Assembly: GCA_049671305.1 (NCBI GenBank)
Contig: JBATUR010000044.1
Coordinates: 1-64,000, forward strand
Length of the DNA: 64,000 nt
Direction of reading: 5' to 3'
Source: CADCTM01 sp049671305
GTDB lineage: Bacteria; Cyanobacteriota; Cyanobacteriia; Cyanobacteriales; Coleofasciculaceae
Shown here: positions 45,646 to 53,998 of the stretch, one piece after another
Layout of the letters: each line of letters opens with the position of its first letter
How positions within the stretch are numbered: the first letter of the stretch is position 1
The notes under the pieces: generated by a model
What the model was told of the DNA's origin: nothing
What the model saw: only the letters and a program-made list of their open reading frames with translations
Databases searched by the model: none
Program-made: the position numbers and the translations under genes

Positions 45646-45805
45646 ATGCAACGTCATTATCAAACCTATTTAGGTTTTGGTCTTCCCAGTATTTTGATTA
45701 GTTATTATCGCTGACTGGGTTGGTGTGATCAATGCCTTAATCGGTTTTGGGGCGGTTATTATTGCGGCAAATTTCGGGTTAGCGTTGAGGCTAAAGTCGA
45801 GCTGA
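45646..45805 (+). pseudogene. Possible frameshifted small membrane protein gene
   Basis: ATG 45646 opens 22 codons (MQRHYQTYLGFGLPSILIS) ending at TGA 45712. The neighbouring frame then reads VIIADWVGVINALIGFGAVII and AANFGLALRLKSS to TGA 45803. Joined by a one-base shift, they would make a coherent two-span protein of about 53 residues. This looks like a small gene broken by an indel, but the stretch is short and chance cannot be excluded. It lies between the terminator and the next promoter. Confidence 0.3.
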
Positions 45806-45904
45806 ATAAAGAAGTAAACTGAGAAGTTAAATGCCTTTTAGCTTAACAGATGGGTAAGAGAAGCAAATTTCTGCTTATCCAGACAAAAATGAAAAACTAG
45901 CCAA

Positions 45905-45937
45905 CTTTCCTAGTTCTTCCCTTTTACTTTCTATAGT
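45905..45937 (+). promoter_or_regulatory. 11-bp direct-repeat promoter element ahead of the PepSY gene
   Basis: CTTTCC-N5-CTTCCC-N5-CTTTC lies directly upstream of a -10 box TATAGT (45932-45937). The 11-base period is that of sites bound by OmpR/PhoB-type regulators. A near-copy stands at 48569-48602 ahead of the membrane-protein gene. The regulator at 46612 is the obvious candidate. Confidence 0.6.
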
Positions 45938-45971
45938 GAAACTATCAGCAAACATTTAAAGAGTTTCACAC

Positions 45972-46427
45972 ATGAAAACTTCAACCAAATTTCTTTTAAC
46001 AGCAGCTTTTATCGGTACTCTAGGACTTGGTGGTTTAGCTAAAGTAGTCTATGCCAGCCAAAGAGAACCTGCTGTTGCTATCATGCCTCAAAGTCAAAGC
46101 AAAACCCAAATTGCAGAAGCTTATAACTATGAAATTGCCGATGATGCAGACGATCGGCAGGAAGCAGCACAACTGCGATCCCTCGCCAAAATCACTCCAC
46201 AACAGGCACAGCAGGCGGCTCAAGCGGCTGTTCGAGGAACAGTTAGGCGCGTCGAGCTCGATGAAGAAGATGGTAACTTGATTTATACAGTGACGATCGC
46301 TCAAACAGAAGTTGCGGTGGATGCAGGTAATGGAAAAGTTCTCTATACCGAGAATATTAACCAAGAAGATAATGATGCCACTGAAGCCAGACGCCCAAGA
46401 AGCAGTATTCAAGTCCCCCGTAACTAA
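45972..46427 (+). CDS. Secreted PepSY-domain protein
   Basis: A 151-residue protein with a signal peptide (hydrophobic 7-26, cleavage near VYA). One PepSY domain lies at about 74-138 (KITPQQAQQAAQAAVRG...VELDEEDGNLIYTVTI...EVAVDAGNGKVLY). PepSY proteins are thought to inhibit proteases or act in two-component signalling loci, where they are often found. It is followed by an OmpR-type regulator and kinase on the same strand, with a hairpin in the 184-base gap. A shared direct-repeat element in its promoter suggests it belongs to that regulon. Confidence 0.8.
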   Translation: MKTSTKFLLTAAFIGTLGLGGLAKVVYASQREPAVAIMPQSQSKTQIAEAYNYEIADDADDRQEAAQLRSLAKITPQQAQQAAQAAVRGTVRRVELDEEDGNLIYTVTIAQTEVAVDAGNGKVLYTENINQEDNDATEARRPRSSIQVPRN

Positions 46428-46552
46428 TTATGCAGATAAACGAAAACACAAAAATGTAACAATTCAAGGCGGCTTTATGTATTAAGAGAATGTGAATACC
46501 TGATATTTTCTTGAGCAAACAGCTTCTTAATTGCAATACCTAATTATTCGTT

Positions 46553-46585
46553 GCCCCGCCCCAATTAAAATTGAGACGGGGCTAC
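46553..46585 (+). terminator. Terminator or attenuator between PepSY and regulator genes
   Basis: GCCCCG near 46553 pairs with CGGGGC near 46576, with CAATT/AATTG inside. TACCTTTTACC follows. It may end the PepSY transcript or let a fraction continue into the two-component genes. Confidence 0.6.
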
Positions 46586-46611
46586 CTTTTACCTGATACC
46601 TTTTTCCTGAT

Positions 46612-47286
46612 ATGAGAATCTTGTTAATTGAAGATGATGACCGAATTGCTGAACCATTAGTTGAGCATTTAAGCCATCAATATCATGTTGTCGATCAAGC
46701 CCAAGATGGAATTACTGGTTGGGAACAAGCTCTCGCTGCTCCCTACGACTTAATTTTGCTAGATTTGATGTTACCTCGTCTTGATGGCATTACCCTATGC
46801 CAACGTTTAAGAAAATCAGGATGTAAGGCGCTCATTTTGATGCTAACTGCAAAAGATACAACCAATGATAAAATTATTGGACTTGATGCAGGAGCAGATG
46901 ATTATTTAGTAAAACCCTTTAAAATTCAAGAACTAGCTGCTAGAATTAGAGCTTTATCACGCCGCATTCCAGATATCCAACCTCCGATTTTAACTTGTGA
47001 AAATCTGCAACTAGATCCAAGTACTTACCAAGTAACTTATGCAGGAAAAATTCTGTCTCTCACTCCCAAAGAATATATGCTCTTAGAAGTTTTCTTGAGA
47101 AATCCTAAGCGGGTTTTTACTCGTTCAGAATTATTAGAGAAACTTTGGGAAACTGAGGATATATCGGGAGAAGAAACTGTCAAAACTCACCTAAGAAACT
47201 TACGGCGCAAAATTAAAGAAGCTGGCAGTGATTCAGAATTTATTGAAAATGTTTATGGAATTGGCTATCGTCTACAATCTAATTAA
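46612..47286 (+). CDS. OmpR/PhoB-family response regulator
   Basis: A 224-residue regulator with a receiver (phospho-acceptor D51 in LILLDLMLPRLDG, Thr in LMLTAKD, Lys in DYLVKPF) and a winged-helix DNA-binding domain (about 128-222, ending VKTHLRNLRRKIKEAG...ENVYGIGYRL). Overall it is close to the RppA/NrsR/ManR group, which in cyanobacteria responds to metals or redox. The kinase follows after 23 bases. The 11-bp repeats at 45905 and 48569 are plausible binding sites. Confidence 0.9.
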   Translation: MRILLIEDDDRIAEPLVEHLSHQYHVVDQAQDGITGWEQALAAPYDLILLDLMLPRLDGITLCQRLRKSGCKALILMLTAKDTTNDKIIGLDAGADDYLVKPFKIQELAARIRALSRRIPDIQPPILTCENLQLDPSTYQVTYAGKILSLTPKEYMLLEVFLRNPKRVFTRSELLEKLWETEDISGEETVKTHLRNLRRKIKEAGSDSEFIENVYGIGYRLQSN

Positions 47287-47309
47287 ATATTTGGTAATAA
47301 AAGCATTTT

Positions 47310-48551
47310 GTGTTTGAGAAAACTCGGTTTCAACTCCTACTATCTTATCTAGCTGTTTTTGCTTCATTACTAGGGATATTTGCGCTGGCTGTTCGAGTAA
47401 TGTTTACCGACAGTCTTAGTAAAAATTTCACTGAAAATCTCACAATTTTAGGACAAAATGCGGCGGCAAATGGTGAGTTTGAAGACGGTCGTCTGAAGGT
47501 GGAAAACGATTTTTCTGTAAAAGATCTGATTGCTCGTGACCAAGCTTTGCAATGGTTTGATACTCAGGGTAATTTGGTGGAGCAACAAGGAAAATATGTC
47601 TTAACTTTGCCTCTTTCTATTAATAAGGAGGTTGAAGTCCAGCAGATTAAAAAAGTTAGCATTAGGGGTGTTACATTACCGATAATTGGTAGTGATGAAG
47701 GTCGCTTAATTGGTTATGTACGAGTTAGTCAATCAACAAAAGATTTTGATGAAACATTAGCTAGATTGGATTGGGGTTTAGGCAGTGGTGTTTTGATTAC
47801 TCTGTCTCTAAGTAGCATTGGTAGTGTTTGGCTAACTCGTAAGGCAATGCAGCCAATTGAGCAAACTTTCCTAAGACTTAAACAGTTTACTGCTGATGCT
47901 TCTCACGAACTTCGTAGTCCGTTGATGGCAATTACTACGAATGCGGAAGTGGCGCTAGAGTATCCAGAAGAAATGCGCCCAAAAGATCTCAAAAAGTTTC
48001 AGGCGATCGCTTCTGCGACTGATCAAATGACTCGTCTGACAGAAGATTTACTGTTATTGGCTCGAAGTGATCAAGCCTTTAACTCGAAAAAAGAAAGTGT
48101 GAATCTTGAAGAGATCTTAGATAATTTAGTTGAGCTATATCAGCCTCAAGCCAATGCCAAGAAAATCAACTTGAGTGCCAACCTAACGGGACATTTGTAT
48201 GTGCTGGGTGATTTAATACTACTAACTAGGGTTTTCGCTAATTTGATTGAAAATGCCCTTCAATATACACCTCAAGGCGGCAAAATCGAACTTCAGGCGC
48301 GGCGTGTTGGTCAACAGCTATCTATCAAAGTTAAGGATACAGGAATTGGTATGACACCCCCACAACTTGAACAAGTTTTTGAGCGATTTTGGCGGGCAGA
48401 TGAAGCCAGGAATTATCGGGCTGGAGGTAGTGGTTTGGGATTAGCGATCGCTCAAAGTACTGTCCAAAATCATCAGGGTACTCTGACTGTGACAAGTCAA
48501 ATAGGTGTGGGCAGTTGTTTCACAGTGCAATTGCCACATTACTCAAAATAA
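47310..48551 (+). CDS. Two-component sensor histidine kinase
   Basis: A 413-residue membrane kinase starting at GTG 47310. Two spans (about 7-30 and 150-170) bracket a periplasmic or lumenal sensor of about 120 residues with no cysteines and no His-rich metal motif I can see. HisKA has ADASHELRSPLMA (about 196-208), and HATPase has NLIENALQYTPQGG and GSGLGLAIAQSTVQNHQG. It is the cognate partner of the regulator 23 bases upstream. By similarity of layout it fits ManS/NrsS-type sensors, but its ligand is not shown. Confidence 0.9.
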   Translation: MFEKTRFQLLLSYLAVFASLLGIFALAVRVMFTDSLSKNFTENLTILGQNAAANGEFEDGRLKVENDFSVKDLIARDQALQWFDTQGNLVEQQGKYVLTLPLSINKEVEVQQIKKVSIRGVTLPIIGSDEGRLIGYVRVSQSTKDFDETLARLDWGLGSGVLITLSLSSIGSVWLTRKAMQPIEQTFLRLKQFTADASHELRSPLMAITTNAEVALEYPEEMRPKDLKKFQAIASATDQMTRLTEDLLLLARSDQAFNSKKESVNLEEILDNLVELYQPQANAKKINLSANLTGHLYVLGDLILLTRVFANLIENALQYTPQGGKIELQARRVGQQLSIKVKDTGIGMTPPQLEQVFERFWRADEARNYRAGGSGLGLAIAQSTVQNHQGTLTVTSQIGVGSCFTVQLPHYSK

Positions 48552-48568
48552 ATATATAAGCCATCAAT

Positions 48569-48602
48569 CTTTCCTAGTTCTACCCTTTTGTTTTCTTATA
48601 GT
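48569..48602 (+). promoter_or_regulatory. Second copy of the CTTTCC direct-repeat promoter element
   Basis: CTTTCC-N5-CTACCC-N5-TTTTC followed by a -10 box TATAGT (48597-48602). The first 20 bases differ from the 45905 copy at one position. It stands 109 bases ahead of the ATG at 48711. Confidence 0.6.
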
Positions 48603-48710
48603 TGATTAAAGAAAAACTTTTTGATTCACGGAAATTAGCTCTTAGTTGTTTCTCCTAAGTTCCTTAATTGGTGATGACGATTAGTGACTATTTTTTCTGG
48701 TAAAAAATCA

Positions 48711-49454
48711 ATGAACAAAGTTGCAAAAGTTACAATTTTCTTCTGGATCATGAAGATTATTGCCACAACCCTGGGCGAGACGGCGGGCGATTTCATCTCA
48801 ATGTCTCTCGGATTAGGATATTACATAGCCTTTGCCATAACCTTTGCCATTCTGGCGATTATTCTATTTTTTCAAATTCAAGCTGACAGATATCGTCCAG
48901 CCCTTTTTTGGGCAGCGATCATCGGCACAACCACAGCCGGAACCGAAGTTTCAGATTTGATGGATCGCTCTTTCGGGCTAGGTTACGCCGTGGGATCGCT
49001 GATTTTGGTAGCTTGTCTGTTGAGTGTTCTGGCAGTCTGGTACTACCGCGATCGGGATCTGAGCGTTTATCCGATTTTGAAGAAAGACGCAGAAATTAGC
49101 TATTGGCTAGCTGTCGTTTTTTCTAACAGTTTAGGAACGGCTTTTGGTGACTTTCTGACCAGCAATTTGGGACTTAGCTATATCCAGGGCGCATTTGTAA
49201 CAGCCAGCGTCATAGGTGTGGTCATTGCCCTTCATTACGTCTCAAAGTTGAATGATGTTCTCTTATTCTGGCTCGCATTCATCTTCACACGCCCTTTCGG
49301 AGCCACTTTTGGCGATTTTTTGACCAAACCAATCAAAGATGGTGGTTTATCACTGCCAAGGGGCTATGCTTCGGCGATCGCCTTTATCCTCCTGGCAGTT
49401 GTCCTCTTCTTTTCCGTGCGAAACGAGAAAAAAGTACACCATTCAATGGAGTGA
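48711..49454 (+). CDS. Membrane protein with four repeated hairpins (COG4705-like), copy 1
   Basis: A 247-residue integral membrane protein from ATG 48711; an in-frame GTG at 48684 would add nine residues. It has about eight helices in four repeats, each opening with FW/YW and containing T-x-GE-T-x-GD, GT-x-x-x-x-x-D, LGTAFGDFL or FGATFGDFL. The conserved Gly-Asp/Glu positions in each repeat could line a central ion path. COG4705 proteins are uncharacterised and often sit beside two-component genes, as here. The next gene is a paralogue. A transport role is inference. Confidence 0.7.
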   Translation: MNKVAKVTIFFWIMKIIATTLGETAGDFISMSLGLGYYIAFAITFAILAIILFFQIQADRYRPALFWAAIIGTTTAGTEVSDLMDRSFGLGYAVGSLILVACLLSVLAVWYYRDRDLSVYPILKKDAEISYWLAVVFSNSLGTAFGDFLTSNLGLSYIQGAFVTASVIGVVIALHYVSKLNDVLLFWLAFIFTRPFGATFGDFLTKPIKDGGLSLPRGYASAIAFILLAVVLFFSVRNEKKVHHSME

Positions 49455-49672
49455 TGCGTTTAAGTAAATCGCCATAAAAACTGCTCTTATCCTCAATAAT
49501 CATTTGTTTGCTTACGGTAATATCGGCTCATCTATAGTCCTTTTGTCAATACTTAGAATCTGACTTTTATTCACAACTATCAGGTAAAGAAGACTAGCCG
49601 TAGCGAGAATTTCTAACGACGAATGAGATTAAGTTAATTTCCACTTATACTGCCACAAAAAAAAGAAAGATC

Positions 49673-50422
49673 ATGAATAAAACTTTAAACAGGGTTCCGC
49701 AAGTTACAGGTACTTTCTGGATTATTAAAGTTTTGGCAACCACAGTAGGTGAAACTGCGGCTGATTATCTGTCAGTGAATCTAAAACTTGGTTTAAGTAT
49801 TACATCCTATATTATGAGTGGCGTCTTACTAATTGCACTTTTTAATCAGTTTAGACTCAAACGCTATGTTCCTGCAAGTTACTGGATTGTAGTTGTTTTG
49901 ATGAGTATTACTGGCACACTAATTACTGATCGATTAGTAGACGAGGTGGGAGTTAGTTTAATGACAATTAATATAGTTTTTAGTGTGCTTTTATTGGCAG
50001 TTTTTGCGGCTTGGTATTTCAACGAAAAGACATTAGCCATGCACTCTATTAACACAGCTAAAAGAGTGCTTTTTTACTGGGCAGCTATTTTATTTACGTT
50101 TGCCTTGGGTACGGCAACAGGAGACTTATTAGCAGAGTCTTTGAAGCTGGGTTATGCACAAGCAGCCTTAGTATTTGGTGTGGCAATTGCTATAGTAGCC
50201 AGCGCTTATTATTATTTGCGAATGAACGGGGTTTTGGCATTTTGGATAGCTTACATTTTGACTCGTCCACTGGGAGCATCTATAGGTGATTTACTATCTC
50301 AACCTGCAAAAAATGGTGGCTATGGTTTAGGTACGGTGGGAACAAGTATACTGTTTCTTTCTATAATTGTGAGTCTGATTATTTACTTAAGTTTCAAACA
50401 GAAGAAACGACTCTCTCTTTAG
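49673..50422 (+). CDS. Membrane protein with four repeated hairpins (COG4705-like), copy 2
   Basis: A 249-residue paralogue of the gene at 48711, with the same four repeats (TTVGETAADYL near 24, ITGTLITDRL near 78, ALGTATGDLL near 142, PLGASIGDLL near 205). Identity between the two is moderate, so the duplication is old. The Asp of every repeat is kept in both copies. It has its own 218-base upstream spacer and no obvious CTTTCC repeat, so it may be read through from copy 1 or have its own control. Function unknown. Confidence 0.7.
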   Translation: MNKTLNRVPQVTGTFWIIKVLATTVGETAADYLSVNLKLGLSITSYIMSGVLLIALFNQFRLKRYVPASYWIVVVLMSITGTLITDRLVDEVGVSLMTINIVFSVLLLAVFAAWYFNEKTLAMHSINTAKRVLFYWAAILFTFALGTATGDLLAESLKLGYAQAALVFGVAIAIVASAYYYLRMNGVLAFWIAYILTRPLGASIGDLLSQPAKNGGYGLGTVGTSILFLSIIVSLIIYLSFKQKKRLSL

Positions 50423-50553
50423 CAACCAGACTGATTATCCTTATCCGTAAATTAACAGACAATACTATTAGCACTGCTAGAGCTTTTTCGGATATGTCTA
50501 ATAACTAATAATCATTCCCACTTAAAAACAATAATAGTGCCAATTTGCCTAAA

Positions 50554-51426
50554 TTATGCCGCCTCCATCCACTCAATACATTGCTGCATCTGCTGTTTCA
50601 TTGTTTCCTTATCAGCATGATACCGCCTACCATGTCCAGGCAAAACCCACTCAAATGAATAGTTTGCTAACTTTTTCATAGATTTAAGTTGCTCTGTCCA
50701 GGAATACCAACAAACATCCCGAAAAGCAATTAATTGCTCTCGATTTGTTGACCAAGCTAAATGGTCGCCTGTAAAAAGAAACTTACTATCATAAAGTAGA
50801 ACTGTATGACCTTTGCTATGTCCAGGAGCCGGAATAATTAACAAATCAGATGTTAGTTGATATGGCTCATTCCCTGTTATCTGAATTTCTACATCGCGAG
50901 TTCCATGATTAATATCATCCTGATGGAGGATGCGCTCACAGCCAAAATGTTTAAGGTATTTTTGATGATCAGCAACATCATCTCGATGTGTCAGGTACAG
51001 ATAGCGAATGCCTCCCATTTCTTCCAAACGCTTTACTAGTGGCGGCGTAAACCGGGGAGAATCGACTAAAATATTGCCTTCTGGGTGTTGGATGAAGTAG
51101 CTAGCAGCACCGTAGGAACTTTGAGCATGATAGCCGCAATGATAGACATTTTCGGCAACTAAAATCGGAAAACTTTGCTGGGCGTCTTTGATATCTTTCG
51201 GTTTTTCGATTGTACCAATGGAAGCGGTGGGACAAGCAAGTAATGCCTGAAGCGATCGCTTTCTTTCTGCTTCATTCGCGGGTTGATGATGAACCGCCGA
51301 CTGTTCCCCTGCACTATAAAACACTTCTGGAACCATCCAACGGCAAGTATCACAATCTATACAAGTATTGTCAACGTAAAAGTCACCGCTGACATTTTCA
51401 GCGCGGCGTTGGTTAAGATGAGCCAT
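50554..51426 (-). CDS. Ferredoxin-MBL fold fusion protein
   Basis: A 290-residue protein from ATG 51426, which has GAGG at the right distance; an upstream in-frame start at 51453 is rejected. Residues 8-75 form a 4Fe-4S ferredoxin-like domain with C-I-D-C-D-T-C and a distal Cys in ACPTASIG. The rest is a metallo-beta-lactamase fold: LVDSPRF, THRDDVADH where the classical motif is T-H-x-H-x-D-H, PGHSKGHTVLLY and FTGDHLAW. The second His of the metal motif is Asp here, so the metal site differs from glyoxalase II. It shares a promoter element with sulfiredoxin, hinting at a redox-stress role. Confidence 0.8.
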   Translation of the reverse strand: MAHLNQRRAENVSGDFYVDNTCIDCDTCRWMVPEVFYSAGEQSAVHHQPANEAERKRSLQALLACPTASIGTIEKPKDIKDAQQSFPILVAENVYHCGYHAQSSYGAASYFIQHPEGNILVDSPRFTPPLVKRLEEMGGIRYLYLTHRDDVADHQKYLKHFGCERILHQDDINHGTRDVEIQITGNEPYQLTSDLLIIPAPGHSKGHTVLLYDSKFLFTGDHLAWSTNREQLIAFRDVCWYSWTEQLKSMKKLANYSFEWVLPGHGRRYHADKETMKQQMQQCIEWMEAA

Positions 51427-51460
51427 GATTAAACGCCTCAAGATTACTAACAAGTATTCT

Positions 51461-51481
51461 TAAATCATACTCGTTATGACT
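51461..51481 (-). promoter_or_regulatory. Dyad operator/-10 element upstream of the ferredoxin-MBL gene
   Basis: Identical over 21 bases to 23069-23089, with the core TCATACTCGTTATGA at 51465-51479. The core begins 39 bases from the ATG at 51426, the same distance as at the sulfiredoxin gene. It overlaps a minus-strand -10 box TATGAT. Confidence 0.6.
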
Positions 51482-51580
51482 ATGGTTTGTGTGAAGTAGA
51501 TGTATCCGATACCGACTCAAAAACTTTAACTGTGTTTTGCAGAGGGACTTTGGCGTTGCCTAATCCGGGGATAAATCTTG

Positions 51581-51604
51581 TAGGGTAGGCATCCTGCCTG
51601 CCAA
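51581..51604. repeat. Dispersed GTAGGGTAGGCATCCTGCC-type repeat
   Basis: TAGGGTAGGCATCCTGCCTG has a short self-complementary core and resembles the GGGTGGGCATCTTGCCCGCC family scattered in cyanobacterial spacers. No function assigned. Confidence 0.4.
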
Positions 51605-51642
51605 ACAAAGGGTTTCAACCTATAGAATCTAAAATCATCTCT

Positions 51643-52632
51643 TCATTCAGCAACGCCACGAGTTTTACCACGAATCGGATAAATGGTATTAAAACCATAC
51701 GCTTCTCGCACCAAATAAAGTGGGCGTCCTTTCACCTCTTCATAAACACGACCTAAATATTCACCCAACACACCTAAACTAACAAGCTGTACGCCACCCA
51801 AAAAGAGAACCGCTACCATAAGAGAAGCATAACCCGGCAAATCAATGCCGAATACAACAGTACGCAAGACCAAAAAACTGGCGTAAAAAAAGGCAGGAAT
51901 AGCAACTAAAAGACCGACATAACTCCAAACTTTTAGAGGAATAAAACTAAAAGAAGTAATACCATCAAGAGCAAAATTCCAAAGTCGCCAATAATTCCAA
52001 GTAGTTTCGCCTTTATAACGATTAGGGCGGTCATAATAGATAGAAGTTTGTTTAAAACCTACCCAAGCAAACAAACCTTTCATAAAACGATTACGTTCAG
52101 GTAAACGTTTTAAAGCATTAACAACACGTCGATCCATCAAACGAAAATCACCAGTATCACGAGGAATTGGCACTTGACTAATGCGGTCAATAATTCGATA
52201 AAAAGCATTAGCAGTAAAGCGTTTGACAAAACTTTCTCCGACACGAGAACGACGAGTTGCCAGCACGACATCATAACCCTCTCGCCATTTTTCTACAAGT
52301 TCTTCAATTAATTCTGGTGGGTCTTGTAAATCAGCATCAATTGGCACAACTGCCGCACCATTAGCAAAATCAAGTCCTGCACTTAAAGCAATTTCTTTGC
52401 CATAATTACGAGATAAATTAACAACTTTAATCGCCGGAGTTTGATAATGATGCTCAATTAAACGCTCAATTGTATTATCTTTACTACCATCATTAACACA
52501 GACAATTTCATAGTTCATCCTGAGACGATCAAGTACAGAAACCAATCGCTCAAATAGATAATCGATATTTAGCTCCTCATTATATAGAGGAACAACAACA
52601 GAAAGTTCTACAGCGCCTGAATTTAGAAACAT
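51643..52632 (-). CDS. Family 2 glycosyltransferase (GtrB/DPM1-like)
   Basis: A 329-residue enzyme. The GT-A domain begins VVPLYNEELNIDYL (about 12-25), with the nucleotide/metal motif IDADLQDPPELI (about 98-109) and GDFRLMDRRVV near 161. Two C-terminal membrane helices (about 234-258 and 270-292) place it at the membrane. This architecture fits GtrB- or ArnC-like transferases that load a sugar on undecaprenyl phosphate. No flippase partner is next to it. The start ATG has a weak ribosome site. Confidence 0.85.
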   Translation of the reverse strand: MFLNSGAVELSVVVPLYNEELNIDYLFERLVSVLDRLRMNYEIVCVNDGSKDNTIERLIEHHYQTPAIKVVNLSRNYGKEIALSAGLDFANGAAVVPIDADLQDPPELIEELVEKWREGYDVVLATRRSRVGESFVKRFTANAFYRIIDRISQVPIPRDTGDFRLMDRRVVNALKRLPERNRFMKGLFAWVGFKQTSIYYDRPNRYKGETTWNYWRLWNFALDGITSFSFIPLKVWSYVGLLVAIPAFFYASFLVLRTVVFGIDLPGYASLMVAVLFLGGVQLVSLGVLGEYLGRVYEEVKGRPLYLVREAYGFNTIYPIRGKTRGVAE

Positions 52633-52822
52633 GGTAGATGTAAGACTTATGAACTACTAAAAATTATCCCTGTCGGACTCCATCACAGCACCGATTTTAA
52701 GAGGTCATGATCTTTGCAGATATTTTCAAGTAGGTCAAGATAATCACCTTGACTTTATTAATGGTTTTTACCGTAATTATCACTTTGTCTTTAAGCTTAT
52801 GCTAGAAATCAAAGCACAAAGA

Positions 52823-53998
52823 TTAATTAATATTCAACGTAGTCCAGGTACTAGCGTTGACAATACCATCAGCAGTAATCCCTTTCGACTGCTGAAAGGC
52901 AATGACAGCAGCTTTTGTGACCAAAGTGAAGTTACCGTCAGTTGTACCCGGATTAAAGCCTAATTGTTGTAAACGTTGCTCTAGTTGCTTGACTTCTGGA
53001 CCAACGGCGCCGACTTGTAGAGGTAAAAACGGTTGTTGCGGGTTGTTACGCCATCTTCTTGAAAATTCATCTAATGCCTCTTTAGGAATTTTGCCATTCA
53101 GCCAAGCGATCGCCTGCTCTTGGTGAGGTAAACCGCGATAAAATTTGTAGGTATCCAACAAATTAACGGCTGCGGGGACAGGTGTTGCCGTTGGATTTGG
53201 CGAAACAGGATTTGTTGTGGCACCACTGGTTAGCGCCTTCCAAGTCATGGGACCCACTACAGCATCGGCAGTTAACCCTTTATACTTTTGAAAAGAAATC
53301 ACTGCCTGTACAGTACCAGTACCAAAAGTCCCATCAGTTGGACCTGGGTTAAAACCATTAGCTTTGAGTAGTTGCTGTAATTCCATAACTTTTGCGCCTA
53401 CTGCGCCTTCCCGAAGCGTGTCATCAGCAGGAACTACGGTTCCGAGGCGTTTACGAACATCATTACGCAAGCGTGGTAATTGACCATATAACCAATCACC
53501 AGGGCATTGAGTTTCAATAAAGTCGCGATGCCCTTTAATATTATTGGGGTCTATGTTGCAAGAGGAACAAATCGAAGCACATAACTCGACCAAACTAAGC
53601 CACTGTTGCGATCGCATTTGGTAAGTATTAAACGTGCCTTCATTTTCAATACCAGGTGACTCATTGCCTTTGTCTGTGCCAGCATGAGCACTGCGTACAC
53701 AACGCCCTCGCTTCACAGCATCCAAAGAACCTTGCCTGCCTTCTAAAAGAAAACCGCCAGTTGTGTTTAAAAAATTATGACCCGAATCATACCAACCAAA
53801 ACCATTCATGTGAGCAGACTGTAAACTTCTAGCGAATTCTTTGCCACCGTCTGATGTTCCATAAGATAAATCATTGGGGGGATTGGGAGTCGAGGTATGG
53901 TGAATAACGACAAACTGAGGTCGAGTTTCTTCCGCCCAGGCTTTGGGGGGGACGGCACCCCAGTCTTTGGCAGAAATAACAGTGGCGGTAAAAGGCAT
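52823..53998 (-). CDS. N-acetylmuramoyl-L-alanine amidase with two peptidoglycan-binding domains
   Basis: A 391-residue cell-wall hydrolase. The amidase_2/PGRP domain (about 10-175) has zinc ligands in VVIHHTSTP (H32/H33), a His near GRCVRSAHAG and IKGHRDF...CPGDWLYGQL. Two PG_binding_1 domains follow: about 195-260 (VMELQQLLKANGFNPGPTDG) and about 325-390 (VKQLEQRLQQLGFNPGTTDG), separated by a Thr/Pro-rich linker. It would cut the peptide from peptidoglycan. No signal peptide is visible: the protein begins MPFTATVISAKDWGAVPP. The ATG has a strong GGAG-rich ribosome site, so the start is well supported. Confidence 0.85.
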   Translation of the reverse strand: MPFTATVISAKDWGAVPPKAWAEETRPQFVVIHHTSTPNPPNDLSYGTSDGGKEFARSLQSAHMNGFGWYDSGHNFLNTTGGFLLEGRQGSLDAVKRGRCVRSAHAGTDKGNESPGIENEGTFNTYQMRSQQWLSLVELCASICSSCNIDPNNIKGHRDFIETQCPGDWLYGQLPRLRNDVRKRLGTVVPADDTLREGAVGAKVMELQQLLKANGFNPGPTDGTFGTGTVQAVISFQKYKGLTADAVVGPMTWKALTSGATTNPVSPNPTATPVPAAVNLLDTYKFYRGLPHQEQAIAWLNGKIPKEALDEFSRRWRNNPQQPFLPLQVGAVGPEVKQLEQRLQQLGFNPGTTDGNFTLVTKAAVIAFQQSKGITADGIVNASTWTTLNIN

